The notes under the pieces are model-generated. The model saw only the letters and a list, made by a program, of their open reading frames with translations, was not told the DNA's origin and did no database searches. DNA of 64,000 nt from 20CM-2-55-15 sp963738025 (GTDB lineage: Bacteria; Acidobacteriota; Terriglobia; 20CM-2-55-15), in the NCBI GenBank assembly GCA_963738025.1, contig CAVTWA010000006.1, positions 496,001-560,000 on the forward strand. Direction: 5' to 3'. Shown piece after piece: positions 17,853 to 26,069 of this stretch (position 1 is its first letter; each line of letters starts with the position of its first letter). The translations under genes were made by a program, and so were the position numbers.

Positions 17853-18643
17853 GGCGAAACGCTGCTCCGCTTTCTCAAAAAGTCTGGAACGAGATCGATG
17901 ACATCGCGGGCTCCATGTTCAAACAGACCATCGTGGCGCGCCGTATCGTCGATTTCGACGGTCCAAGAGGCTGGGATCACGTGGCCACTCAGCTCGGCAC
18001 ATTCAAATCCGCCACGGCCGCGAAACCATCCGGAAAGGCACGGCTCTCGATTCCAGATGTCATGCTCCTGGCGGAATTGCGCGCGGACTTTAAGATTGAG
18101 TGGGCGGATATCGACATATTCGAACGTGTCGGACCTCAGCTCGAATCCCGCGCGATTGAGGAGGCGGCGAGGGATATAGCTTTGGCCGAAGACGCGCTGG
18201 CCTTCTATGGCACGGCAGGCATTCCCGGCCTTTTGACTGCCAAGGAGTCGCCGCATATAACGATGTCGGACTGGTCACAGCCGGGCCGCCTTGTAACCGA
18301 TCTTCTTTCCGCCGTCGAAAAACTGGACACGCTTGGTATCAAGGGGCCGTACGAAGCGGTAATGACCCCGCACCATTATTATTCGTATTTGCGGCAAACC
18401 GGTGAAGGCGGCGTCTATCCCGCCGCCAAACAACTCGGCATTGCGATCGCCAAAGTCCACAGCTCGGCCGCAATTGATGGTGCGGCGCTGTTCTCAACCC
18501 GGGGAGGCGATTTCATGATTACCACCGGCGGTGATTTCACGGTCGGTTATCGCGCCCACGACGATAAATCGGTCCATCTCTTCTGTGTGGAAACCGTTGC
18601 GCCGCGCTTACTGACACCCGAAGCCGTCTGCGTGATCGCGTAG
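17840..18643 (+). CDS. Encapsulin shell protein (family 1)
   Basis: 267-residue HK97-fold shell protein, close to the usual 260-280. The start ATG at 17840 has gggagg (17828-17833) just upstream; an earlier in-frame ATG at 17723 lies inside the ferritin gene and is rejected. Family signatures are the N-terminal LRRNAAPLSQKVWNEID, RRIVDFDGPRGWDHVATQLG and EEAARDIALAEDALAFYGTA. It assembles into an icosahedral nanocompartment that stores iron oxidised by the co-encoded EncFtn protein. An imperfect inverted repeat follows 11 bases after the stop. Confidence 0.93.
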   Translation: MEWLRRNAAPLSQKVWNEIDDIAGSMFKQTIVARRIVDFDGPRGWDHVATQLGTFKSATAAKPSGKARLSIPDVMLLAELRADFKIEWADIDIFERVGPQLESRAIEEAARDIALAEDALAFYGTAGIPGLLTAKESPHITMSDWSQPGRLVTDLLSAVEKLDTLGIKGPYEAVMTPHHYYSYLRQTGEGGVYPAAKQLGIAIAKVHSSAAIDGAALFSTRGGDFMITTGGDFTVGYRAHDDKSVHLFCVETVAPRLLTPEAVCVIA

Positions 18644-18653
18644 AGATGGCCTT

Positions 18654-18780
18654 GCAATGTCCATTGTCAGTTGACTGTTATGCGATGATTAGTGACCTTG
18701 TTGCACTGTTAAATGGTCATTCGATCAGCGGAACAAGTACAGCTCTCGTCGCATAACAGTCAACGGACAACGGACATCGC
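18654..18780. repeat. Long imperfect inverted repeat after encapsulin
   Basis: Arms 18654-18685 and 18749-18780, each 32 bases, include a perfect 16-base core (gttgactgttatgcga / tcgcataacagtcaac). The 63-base loop itself contains a shorter pair, gtgacc / ggtcat. It may act as a terminator or 3' stabiliser for the encapsulin message, or be a mobile palindrome; there is no T tract after it. Confidence 0.7.
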
Positions 18781-18851
18781 TTTCACGCGAAAAGTGACCT
18801 GTCCCTCGTTTGTTTGTATAATCGCCGGTTGCAGACAGGGGGGATTGCTTA

Positions 18852-19415
18852 ATGGTTGTACTCCAGAGGAATGAGGTCCGGCGACATCAGTTCGTGCTGT
18901 TGCTGACCATTGTTCTTTCCGTCATCACTTTGATTTCAACTGTTCTAAATTTTTCCGGAGCATCTCAAGCGGCACAGCTTGGGCTGGGCATCCTGGGGCT
19001 GGCTGCCATTCTTGCGATTTTTCTGGCGGCATTGCAGCTTTATGCGTTGCCGAAACGCAGCCAGGTCGTCTTATTCCAGAACGAGGACGAAGAGCACGTC
19101 ATCGCCACGAACGGCTTACACGAGGGATTCAAGTTGCGCTTCCTGCGCGACATCCTGGGGGAGAACGTTACCGCCTTTACCGATGAAGATCGCCTGCGCT
19201 GGAAAACGCTCGAAGTCGATGGCTTTTACGCAACACTTTATATTCGGAATGTTCGAAAAGTCATCATGTTGCGGCTCTGCACCATGATTTTTGATGACGT
19301 ATTCATAGCCGACCGCAATAATCGATGGGAGCACCACGACTCGTCCAGCACCGCCGAGCCGTCGTTCTCGAAGCGGGAAATGCCGCCGTTGACCAGCTGG
19401 AAAAGTTCCACTTGA
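18852..19415 (+). CDS. Membrane protein with two N-terminal TM helices, unknown
   Basis: 187 residues. Two membrane helices (FVLLLTIVLSVITLISTVLN and LGILGLAAILAIFLAALQLY) are followed by a cytoplasmic ~125-residue domain with alternating charged and hydrophobic residues. A G-rich ribosome site (agggggg, 18837-18843) precedes the ATG. I recognise no family. Stands alone between the encapsulin operon and thrC. Confidence 0.6.
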   Translation: MVVLQRNEVRRHQFVLLLTIVLSVITLISTVLNFSGASQAAQLGLGILGLAAILAIFLAALQLYALPKRSQVVLFQNEDEEHVIATNGLHEGFKLRFLRDILGENVTAFTDEDRLRWKTLEVDGFYATLYIRNVRKVIMLRLCTMIFDDVFIADRNNRWEHHDSSSTAEPSFSKREMPPLTSWKSST

Positions 19416-19545
19416 CGGCTGCCGGGTTGCCGATATAAGTTTTGGCTTCGTTGTAGATGCTTTTTGCGTTTTGGTCCAATGTACGTGGCGATTTAAGGCA
19501 ACTTGCTCCACGTAAAAAACTGCTAAACAGCTCCGAAAGGGTTTA

Positions 19546-19582
19546 GAAAAAGCCCCGTGCTCGTTTGGCACGGGGCTTTTTC
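19546..19582 (+). terminator. Intrinsic terminator
   Basis: 15-base stem gaaaaagccccgtgc (19546-19560) with its exact complement at 19568-19582, seven-base loop, ending in ctttttctttt. It lies 37 bases upstream of the thrC start and ends transcription from the left. Confidence 0.88.
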
Positions 19583-19618
19583 TTTTGCTCCTTGTCGAGG
19601 CTGTAGAAAGGCGAATTC

Positions 19619-20857
19619 ATGAGCTTCGTCAAGGGTCTCAAGTGCCGGGAATGCGGGCGGGAATATCCCGTCAAGCTCCTTGCCGGTTGTGAAGATTGCT
19701 TCGGTCCTCTGGAAGCCGACTACCACTACGAAGAAATAGCGAAAGTTCTTAAGCCCGACGTCATTGCCTCCCGTCCCAAATCCATCTGGAAATATCTTGA
19801 GCTGTTGCCGCTGGAGGCCCCGCCCAAAATCGGTCACGCCACTGGCGGCACTCCACTGATTCGAGCCGATCGCCTGGGACGGAAGCTGGGAATCGACAAC
19901 CTTTACTTGAAGAATGACGCTGTAAACGCGCCCACTCTCTCATTTAAGGATCGCGTAACAGCCGTCGCCATCAACAAGGCGCTCGAATTCAAACTGGAAG
20001 CCGTCGGTTGCGCTTCCACCGGAAATCTGGCCAATTCCGTTGCCGCGAATGGCGCGGCTGCCGGCCTGCCTTCGTTCATCCTGATCCCGGATAATCTCGA
20101 AAGAAGCAAAGTGCTCGGAACCCAGATCTATGGTGCGCGGGTGATTGCGGTAAAGGGTAATTACGACGCGGTCAACCGCTTGTGCAGCCAGATCGTGGAC
20201 CGTTATCCCTGGGGATTCGTGAACGTCAATTTGCGGCCGTTCTACGCCGAGGGTTCCAAGACGATCGGCTACGAAGTGGCGGAACAGCTGGGCTGGCATG
20301 CTCCGGACGCGATCGTCGTCCCCATGGCGGGCGGCGCGATGATCAGCAAAATTCACAAGGGTTTCAAGGAATTACAGCGTCTCGGATTGATCAGTGACAC
20401 CGAACGCACGCGTCTGTACGGAGCGCAGGCCGCCGGCTGCAATCCGATCATCGATGCGGTCAAACGAGGCAGCCGCGAAATCCGTCCGGTGAAGCCGAAC
20501 ACCATCGCGAAATCACTGGCGATTGGAAATCCTGCCGATGGTTATTTCGCAGCGCGGTTGATTCCCGAATCGGGTGGTTGGGGCGAAGACTGCACCGATC
20601 AGGAGATCGTCGCCGGAATCCAGCTCCTCGCCGAAACCGAAGGCGTCTTTACGGAAACAGCCGGGGGCGTCACTGTCGCGGTGGCCCAGAAGCTGATCCA
20701 GCAAGGACGCATTAAGAAAACCGATGTGACGGTCCTGACAATCACCGGAAATGGTCTAAAAACACTTGACGCTCTGGATCTTGCGCCGCCGCAGGTGATC
20801 GAGCCGAAGCTCTCTGCTTTTGAAGCCGTATTTGGAGGTGCGTATCATGTCGCTTAA
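19619..20857 (+). CDS. thrC: Threonine synthase
   Basis: 412 residues; converts O-phosphohomoserine to threonine with PLP. The PLP lysine is Lys110 in NAPTLSFKDRVTA. The Ser/Thr-rich phosphate-binding region shows as GCASTGNLANSVAANGA, and the C-terminal VTVLTITGNGLKT is typical. An N-terminal zinc ribbon has Cys9, Cys12, Cys24 and Cys27, as in the thermophile/actinobacterial type. It overlaps the CysO-like gene by 11 bases. That pairing recurs in several phyla and ties the enzyme's product pool to sulfur amino acid synthesis. Confidence 0.92.
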   Translation: MSFVKGLKCRECGREYPVKLLAGCEDCFGPLEADYHYEEIAKVLKPDVIASRPKSIWKYLELLPLEAPPKIGHATGGTPLIRADRLGRKLGIDNLYLKNDAVNAPTLSFKDRVTAVAINKALEFKLEAVGCASTGNLANSVAANGAAAGLPSFILIPDNLERSKVLGTQIYGARVIAVKGNYDAVNRLCSQIVDRYPWGFVNVNLRPFYAEGSKTIGYEVAEQLGWHAPDAIVVPMAGGAMISKIHKGFKELQRLGLISDTERTRLYGAQAAGCNPIIDAVKRGSREIRPVKPNTIAKSLAIGNPADGYFAARLIPESGGWGEDCTDQEIVAGIQLLAETEGVFTETAGGVTVAVAQKLIQQGRIKKTDVTVLTITGNGLKTLDALDLAPPQVIEPKLSAFEAVFGGAYHVA

Positions 20858-21137
20858 GGTGGTAATTCCGACACCACTCCGGAAATTCACGTCCGGTGCG
20901 GAAACGGTCGAAGTGCAAGCTGCAACCGTGAAGGAAGTGCTGGACAATCTCGAATCGAGATATCCCGGGTTTCGCGCCAGCGTCTGTGATGAATCGGGTT
21001 CGCTGCGACGCTTTATCAATGTCTACCTCGACGGCGAAGACGTCCGCTTTCTCGAAAATCTTGCGACTCCCGTGACAGACGGGGCGGAAATTGCTATTGT
21101 CCCGGCGATTTCCGGAGGGTCAGGCCCTCAGTACTGA
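20847..21137 (+). CDS. MoaD/ThiS-family sulfur carrier (CysO-like)
   Basis: 96 residues from ATG 20847, with ttggagg eight bases upstream; a longer frame would lie inside thrC. It resembles the mycobacterial CysO sulfur carrier: VVIPTPLRKFT at the start, then LRRFINVYLDGEDVRF and the end IAIVPAISGG. In such carriers the terminal Gly-Gly is turned into a thiocarboxylate that supplies sulfur for cysteine or other metabolites. Here the Gly-Gly is followed by SGPQY, so a protease would have to trim five residues before activation. No JAMM protease or cysM gene is in this window. Confidence 0.85.
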   Translation: MSLKVVIPTPLRKFTSGAETVEVQAATVKEVLDNLESRYPGFRASVCDESGSLRRFINVYLDGEDVRFLENLATPVTDGAEIAIVPAISGGSGPQY

Positions 21138-22165
21138 TCGAAGATCCGTTGGATCTCACGCACGTCCTGCGTTCTGGTGAGCGCCAGCATCAGCAGGATG
21201 CGGGCATGCGTGGGAAGCATTCGTTTCACCGCGATGACGGGGAACGAATCACGTACAGGATTCGGACTAGCCACCTGATCGCCTGAAGGAAACGTTTGCG
21301 CCACGACCACGCCGTGACGCATCAGCCCTTCATAGTAGACGCGTTCGGCTCCATTCAGCGCAGTCGTGGCTACGACAACACCCTTGGCCTCCGTTCGCCC
21401 GCCACCTTCCGATCCGGCATACGAATATTGGATATCGACGCGCGGCAGCGTCGTCAGCTCGCGCACGTCGAATTCGGAATTCACGGTATGGCGCCGTGCC
21501 GGCGTGTAAAAGAACTCCACGCCGTGGCGAGCCACGATTCCGATCACGCCCATCTCGGGAGCCGAAAACCCGCCGGTCCGCGCAAATACCTTTTGAGCGT
21601 CGCGCGCGCTGATGATGCGGTCGTCCATAACAACGAGCACGCCTTTGCCTATGGATTCGTGTGCCCCGGCAACACGCACCGATGAGAGCAGGTTGAGCGG
21701 CCCATCGGGACTGATGCCTGTGGGAGGACGCTGCGCCCCGACGAGGACCACGGGTTTGTCCGATTTAACAGTGAGGTGAAGGAAAAAAGCCGTCTCTTCG
21801 AGCCGGTCCGTTCCATGCGTGACTACAATGCCTGCAAGGTCCGGCCGCTTTTCGAAGACGGTGTTAATGCGGTGCACCAGAAGCAGCCATTGATCCGGCG
21901 TCATTTGCGCGCTGGGGATGTTGGAAAACTGCTCCGTCTCTACCTGTGCATAACGCTTGATCTCCGGCACCTGCGCGACGAGTTCGCCGATCGGCCGCCT
22001 GATCTCGTAGCCACCCAGGGTCCCGGGCTCCCCCTGTTCTCCCGCAATGGTGCCCCCTGTGGCAATCACCAGAACATGCGGCAGATCGGCTTGTGCCGCC
22101 GCCGCGTAAGCGATGGATAGTTGAAGAAAGAGGGCGGCAATCAGACCCCGCCGGAACTGACGCAT
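21128..22165 (-). CDS. L-asparaginase, exported type II-like
   Basis: 345 residues; hydrolyses L-asparagine to aspartate and ammonia. The signal peptide (LIAALFLQLSIAYAAAAQA) points to the periplasm. The two catalytic motifs are intact: VIATGGTIAGEQ with the nucleophilic Thr, and VVTHGTDRLEETAFFL with the Thr-Asp pair. The length is normal for the bacterial family. The gene converges on the sulfur-carrier gene, overlapping it by ten bases. Confidence 0.92.
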   Translation of the reverse strand: MRQFRRGLIAALFLQLSIAYAAAAQADLPHVLVIATGGTIAGEQGEPGTLGGYEIRRPIGELVAQVPEIKRYAQVETEQFSNIPSAQMTPDQWLLLVHRINTVFEKRPDLAGIVVTHGTDRLEETAFFLHLTVKSDKPVVLVGAQRPPTGISPDGPLNLLSSVRVAGAHESIGKGVLVVMDDRIISARDAQKVFARTGGFSAPEMGVIGIVARHGVEFFYTPARRHTVNSEFDVRELTTLPRVDIQYSYAGSEGGGRTEAKGVVVATTALNGAERVYYEGLMRHGVVVAQTFPSGDQVASPNPVRDSFPVIAVKRMLPTHARILLMLALTRTQDVREIQRIFDQY

Positions 22166-22200
22166 CAGTAAAGTTTAGCCTTATCTAATTCATTGGCGCA

Positions 22201-22268
22201 AATAAGCCACGGATTGAGCGGATTCAACGGATTCAAATTCGTTAAATTCGTTCAATTCGTGGCTTATT
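22201..22268. repeat. Palindromic repeat family A, copy 2 (hybrid arms)
   Basis: 68 bases. The left arm has the GGATT form (aataagccacggattgag) and the right arm the GAATT form, so pairing would include G-T mismatches. Lies just upstream of the asparaginase gene. Confidence 0.88.
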
Positions 22269-22341
22269 TTTTTCCGGTGCTTCGCGATACAGATTTACCA
22301 ATCTGAATGAATACGCAGGGAGGTGGATTCTGGCAGCTGAT

Positions 22342-22818
22342 TTATTTTGCGGACGGTCGGGCTTTGAGCGCGCCGCCGATCTCTTTCAAATACTCCCTCT
22401 CGGCCTCGCGAAGTTCCTGGTTTTGTTTTGGCCCAGGCGCGGACAGCGTCCCATAGGTGCCTCCGGCGGACTGAAGGGCGAACGCAAAGGAAAATGTTCT
22501 CCGGGCGCACATCTGGCGAAGTACGGTTGCTCTGTCAAAGCGATATCGTTTCTCGGCGAGACGGAGAGAGACATACGGATGCAGCGGGACACCGCACAAC
22601 AGGTTATCTGCGAGGAATTCATTATGCAGCTGGTCCGCGGTAATGCCGACTAGCTGGCTCAGCGCAGAAAACTCGCCGACGTTGGCGACGGCGCCCCGCT
22701 GATTCGCCGGCAGAGTTCCAGCAGCGGGGGGCAGAACTTGAACTGCCACAGGCCACTCATGACCTGACGCGATTAACGCGGGCACTACCAGCCCGAACAT
22801 TGCCAGCTTCAACCTCAT
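22342..22818 (-). CDS. Secreted hypothetical protein
   Basis: About 158 residues from ATG 22818, which begins a signal peptide (MRLKLAMFGLVVPALIASG); an upstream in-frame ATG at 22842 adds only MPGGRRDA. The mature part has two Cys residues (LLCGVP and MCARR) and a helical C terminus rich in Glu and Arg. I recognise no family. Confidence 0.6.
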   Translation of the reverse strand: MRLKLAMFGLVVPALIASGHEWPVAVQVLPPAAGTLPANQRGAVANVGEFSALSQLVGITADQLHNEFLADNLLCGVPLHPYVSLRLAEKRYRFDRATVLRQMCARRTFSFAFALQSAGGTYGTLSAPGPKQNQELREAEREYLKEIGGALKARPSAK

Positions 22819-22903
22819 TGCGTCCCTCCGTCCACCTGGCATTGTCGAACAGGGACAGACGAAGTAAATAATTCTTTAGAACATCATTGGGCGCATAAAT
22901 AGT

Positions 22904-23173
22904 TCATGTGGAGAGCTGCCGCTCCACACCAGATCCAGGCAATTGGACAGAGTCGCTGACTACGACTTCGCTTGCGTGAAGACGTGTCACGACGAGGTCC
23001 TGGATCCTGAGCGATTTCACAGCCGCACCATCGATCGAAACTTTCCGAATCGCCAACCGGCCGATAGCAAATGCCCCCACTGCGACCGCGCCGACTGCCA
23101 CTGCGCCGATAGCCATCGCGATTATTGCCACGCCGCGCGCATCGAAACTTTTGGAACCACCTGTGTTGTTCAT
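22904..23173 (-). CDS. Small single-pass membrane protein
   Basis: 89 residues from ATG 23173, preceded by agaggg. A Gly/Ala/Val-rich helix (AIGAVAVGAVAVGAFAIG) with short repeats of AVGAVAVGAF type is followed by a polar domain with RIQDLVVTRLHASEVVV. The hydrophobic repeat resembles pentapeptide-like small envelope proteins, but I assign no function. Confidence 0.6.
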   Translation of the reverse strand: MNNTGGSKSFDARGVAIIAMAIGAVAVGAVAVGAFAIGRLAIRKVSIDGAAVKSLRIQDLVVTRLHASEVVVSDSVQLPGSGVERQLST

Positions 23174-23324
23174 ATTTCTGCCCTCTTTCGAGCTCCGCAT
23201 TCCAGCGATTTTAGCAGTTGTTCGGCTGGGCCCTGACGAGAGCCGAAATACGGGACCGCCGACGAGTTTCCCGACCGTAGAGGAACAGAGGGGTCTGCCC
23301 CCTGTTCCTGGACTCATCCATGAA

Positions 23325-23777
23325 CTAGTAATGCGTCGAGTTGGGCGTCGTCCCGTTCGGAGGAGTAGTCCTGGATGGATTGGTCGTGTTCGGATTAGTT
23401 GCGTTCGGCCTCGGCATCGGGTTCGCATTCGGCGGTGTCACATTCGGAGTCGGATTCACCTGAGGAACCATATTCGGATTCTGATTCGGCAATGTGGAAT
23501 TCGGGTTGAGGTTCGGAGCCGTCGAATTCGGAACTTGTCCGTAAGTGCCGTTTGGAATGGTCTCGCTGTTCGGATTGCTGTCCCGCGGAATGACACCGGG
23601 TTGAGTGGTACCCGGTCGATTCGTGCCGGGCGTTACGCCCGATTGAGGCATCGTAGACGGGTTCTGACCCGCACCGCTGCCGCCAGGACGCATCTGCGCC
23701 ATACCGGAAACGCTTAAAACGAACAGGAGCAGAAGTGCAATGGCAAAAGGTACCAATACCTTTTTCCCACGAAACAT
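23325..23777 (-). CDS. Secreted Asn/Pro/Thr-rich low-complexity protein
   Basis: 150 residues with a signal peptide (VPFAIALLLLFVLSVSGMA) and a strong ribosome site (aaaggagg) before the ATG. The mature region is almost entirely Asn, Pro and Thr in irregular repeats (PNSTAPNLNPNSTLPN, NATNPNTTNP), with very few hydrophobic or charged residues. It probably forms an extended, cell-surface or matrix chain. No family. Confidence 0.68.
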   Translation of the reverse strand: MFRGKKVLVPFAIALLLLFVLSVSGMAQMRPGGSGAGQNPSTMPQSGVTPGTNRPGTTQPGVIPRDSNPNSETIPNGTYGQVPNSTAPNLNPNSTLPNQNPNMVPQVNPTPNVTPPNANPMPRPNATNPNTTNPSRTTPPNGTTPNSTHY

Positions 23778-23840
23778 AGAACCTCCTTTTTCGTTTTCGC
23801 TTCCCCTCCATTATCGCGCCAATCAGCGCGCGAAACTTGT

Positions 23841-23879
23841 GGATTCAAATTCGTTTAATTCGTTCAATTCGTGGCTTAT
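23841..23879. repeat. Palindromic repeat family A, copy 3 (half element)
   Basis: Only the right arm and centre remain (from ggattcaaattcgtttaatt to gtggcttat, GAATT type); the left arm is missing. It lies in the gap between the Asn/Pro-rich gene and rsgA. Confidence 0.8.
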
Positions 23880-23957
23880 CGTTTCCACGCTCTCGCTTTT
23901 CGCGGCGCTCTCATGCTAGGCTGAACCCGAAAATCGCCGATAAGGAGGGCTCGTTCC

Positions 23958-24032
23958 ATGGAAAACACCTATACAGTGGCTGCCAAAATCACTGGCACCG
24001 CATTCGCGCCTGTCCCCGGCGAATCTCTCTGA
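23958..24032 (+). CDS. Possible 24-residue leader or remnant ORF
   Basis: ATG 23958 follows a near-ideal ribosome site (taaggaggg, 23941-23949) at the right spacing and encodes MENTYTVAAKITGTAFAPVP plus four residues before TGA. The strong translation signal on so short a frame suggests either a leader peptide for the downstream rsgA or the start of a gene whose body was replaced. Nothing else in the 383-base gap is recognisable apart from the half repeat at 23841. Confidence 0.35.
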   Translation: MENTYTVAAKITGTAFAPVPGESL

Positions 24033-24172
24033 TCTCCTGAGCCAGGCCGGATCCCAAACCCAAAACTGAACTCATTAAAACTTTTCCGGGCACTTGCGTC
24101 CGGGCGCCGCGTATTTCCACGCGCGCGACCCGAACCGCCACGCGCCGGAGCACTTTTATTTTGGAGATCCAT

Positions 24173-25201
24173 GTGAACTCTCATTACGATTCCGTCCATG
24201 AACTCACCGCCCGCGTGGTCGAGGAACAGCGCGGCATCTATCGTCTGCTGAACGAAGACACCGAATACCTGGCCGAGCTGGCCGGCCGGCTCCGGCACCA
24301 TGCGGGAGCCCGGGCCGGGCTTCCCGCCGTGGGCGACTGGGTGCGCGCCGTGGCCGGAGCTCCGGGCGCCGGCCGGGCGGTCATACACGAGGTGCTGCCG
24401 CGCCGTAGCCGCATCTCGCGCGCCGCGGCCGGCAACCCGACGGAGGAGCAGGTGCTGGCGGCGAACGTAGACACCGCGTTCATCGTCACGTCCCTGAATC
24501 TGGATCTGAACGCCCGCCGGCTCGAGCGTTACGTGACGCTGGCCAGAAACGGCGGCGTCATGCCGGTGATCTTACTGACGAAGTCCGACCTTTGCGCCGA
24601 CCCCGAAAGCGCTGTGACCGAGGTCGCGGCCGCCATGCCGGGAGTTGCCGTGCACGCGATGAGCGCCTGGCTCGGCCGGGGTCTGGAGGCGCTGGCGCCC
24701 TATCTCGCCCCGGGAAACACCTGCGTCCTGCTCGGTTCCTCGGGCGCAGGCAAATCCACGATCGTCAACTTCCTGCTGGGCGCGGAGACACTGCGGGTCG
24801 CGCCGGTACGGGAAGGCGACGGGCGCGGCCGCCATACGACCACCCACCGGGAACTGCTCCGCCTGCCCGGCGGCGCGCTTCTGATCGACACGCCGGGACT
24901 CCGCGAGGTCCAGCTCTGGAACGGTGACGAGGACGGGGTGCTCGAGCGGGCCTTTGGCGACATCGCGAGCCTCGCGACGGCCTGCCGGTTCAAGGACTGC
25001 CGGCACGGGACCGAACCGGGCTGCGCCGTGAAAGCCGCGGTGGCGGAAGGAACGCTCGAACCCGGACGCCTCGCGAGCCACACGAAGCTTCAGCGCGAGC
25101 TGGCGTTTCTCGAACGCAAACAGGACAAACGCGCCCAGTCCGAGCAGAAGAAAAAATGTCGCGCGGCGACGCTGGCCCGAAAGCCTATCCGGGTCCCATA
25201 A
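24173..25201 (+). CDS. rsgA: Ribosome small subunit-dependent GTPase A
   Basis: About 342 residues from GTG 24173, with ggag (24163-24166) upstream. Circularly permuted GTPase of late 30S maturation. The OB-fold region covers about 15-85, then the GTPase motifs occur in permuted order: G4 LTKSDLC, G1 GSSGAGKSTIVN, the GRGRHTTTHREL switch and G3 DTPGLRE. The C-terminal zinc site is CRFKDCRHGTEPGC. The codon choice is far richer in GCG, CGG and CCG than in the flanking genes, so the gene may have been acquired from a higher-GC donor. Confidence 0.93.
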   Translation: MNSHYDSVHELTARVVEEQRGIYRLLNEDTEYLAELAGRLRHHAGARAGLPAVGDWVRAVAGAPGAGRAVIHEVLPRRSRISRAAAGNPTEEQVLAANVDTAFIVTSLNLDLNARRLERYVTLARNGGVMPVILLTKSDLCADPESAVTEVAAAMPGVAVHAMSAWLGRGLEALAPYLAPGNTCVLLGSSGAGKSTIVNFLLGAETLRVAPVREGDGRGRHTTTHRELLRLPGGALLIDTPGLREVQLWNGDEDGVLERAFGDIASLATACRFKDCRHGTEPGCAVKAAVAEGTLEPGRLASHTKLQRELAFLERKQDKRAQSEQKKKCRAATLARKPIRVP

Positions 25202-25206
25202 GACGG

Positions 25207-25274
25207 GATAAGCCAGGGATTGAACGGATTTAACGGATTCGGATCCGTTAAATCCGTTCAATCCCTGGCTTATC
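25207..25274. repeat. Palindromic repeat family A, copy 4 (CAGGG variant)
   Basis: 68-base near-perfect palindrome, gataagccagggattgaac with its complement. Unlike other copies, both arms carry CAGGG/CCCTG in place of CACGG/CCGTG, so the change is matched on both sides. Lies between rsgA and the rhomboid gene. Confidence 0.92.
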
Positions 25275-25289
25275 TGTTAGCCTTCCGGT

Positions 25290-25895
25290 GTGGCCAAGCT
25301 GCGAATCACCTACAACGCACCGGTCATCCTGACCTTCACATTGGCCGCCCTGTTCGTGTTTGTGATCACCTCGAAGGTGCCGGATCTGCGGCTGTGGTTC
25401 GTGGCATATCCGAGGCTCGGCGACGCTCACACATACGTCGGACTTTTCGGCCACATCCTCGGCCATGAAAGCTGGGAGCACCTGGTCGGCAACTTCATGC
25501 TGATCTTACTGATCGGACCGATCCTCGAGGAGCGACATGGTTCGGCGACGCTGCTCGTCATGATTCTCGTGACCGCGCTGGTCACCGGGCTCGCGAACCT
25601 GGTGTTCTCCGGTCACGCGCTGATGGGTGCGAGCGGCGTCGCGTTCATGATGGTGCTGCTCGCATCGATGGTGAACATGAGATCGGGAGACATCCCGCTG
25701 ACGTTCATCGCCGTCGCCGTAATCTACATGGGCGGCGAGATCGCGCAGTCGTTTGGGAACGATCACGTCTCGCATATGGCACACCTCATCGGTGGCGCGA
25801 TCGGCGCGCTGTTCGGTTTTTTCATGGCTGGTGATAAGAGAGTCAAGAAACGCGCAGCAGCGCCGACGCGCCGCGGCGCGCTCCTGCGACGATAA
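25290..25895 (+). CDS. Rhomboid family intramembrane serine protease
   Basis: 201 residues, about six membrane helices. The catalytic Ser is in LMGASGVAF (GxSG) and the His in HMAHLIGGAIG. The conserved His/Asn of the second helix appears in EHLVGNFMLILLIG. The start is GTG 25290, 15 bases after a family A palindrome. It cleaves transmembrane segments of unknown substrates. Confidence 0.9.
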   Translation: MAKLRITYNAPVILTFTLAALFVFVITSKVPDLRLWFVAYPRLGDAHTYVGLFGHILGHESWEHLVGNFMLILLIGPILEERHGSATLLVMILVTALVTGLANLVFSGHALMGASGVAFMMVLLASMVNMRSGDIPLTFIAVAVIYMGGEIAQSFGNDHVSHMAHLIGGAIGALFGFFMAGDKRVKKRAAAPTRRGALLRR

Positions 25896-26069
25896 CTGCG
25901 AGCAACGTTACAGTCGATGACGATTCATTGAATGTTTTTGAAAACGCGTGAATCGTTTGATTGTTTCTCTCGTAATCTGTAAAAATGCTGCATCCGCGCT
26001 TTAGAATCGGCGGGGCCGGCCAGTACCATCGCCGTTCACCTTTCACAATTCAATACAGGTTCAAAACGT

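Noticed and set aside
22428..22643. Short plus-strand frames opposite the secreted hypothetical gene
   Set aside because: No start signals and composition of antisense shadows.
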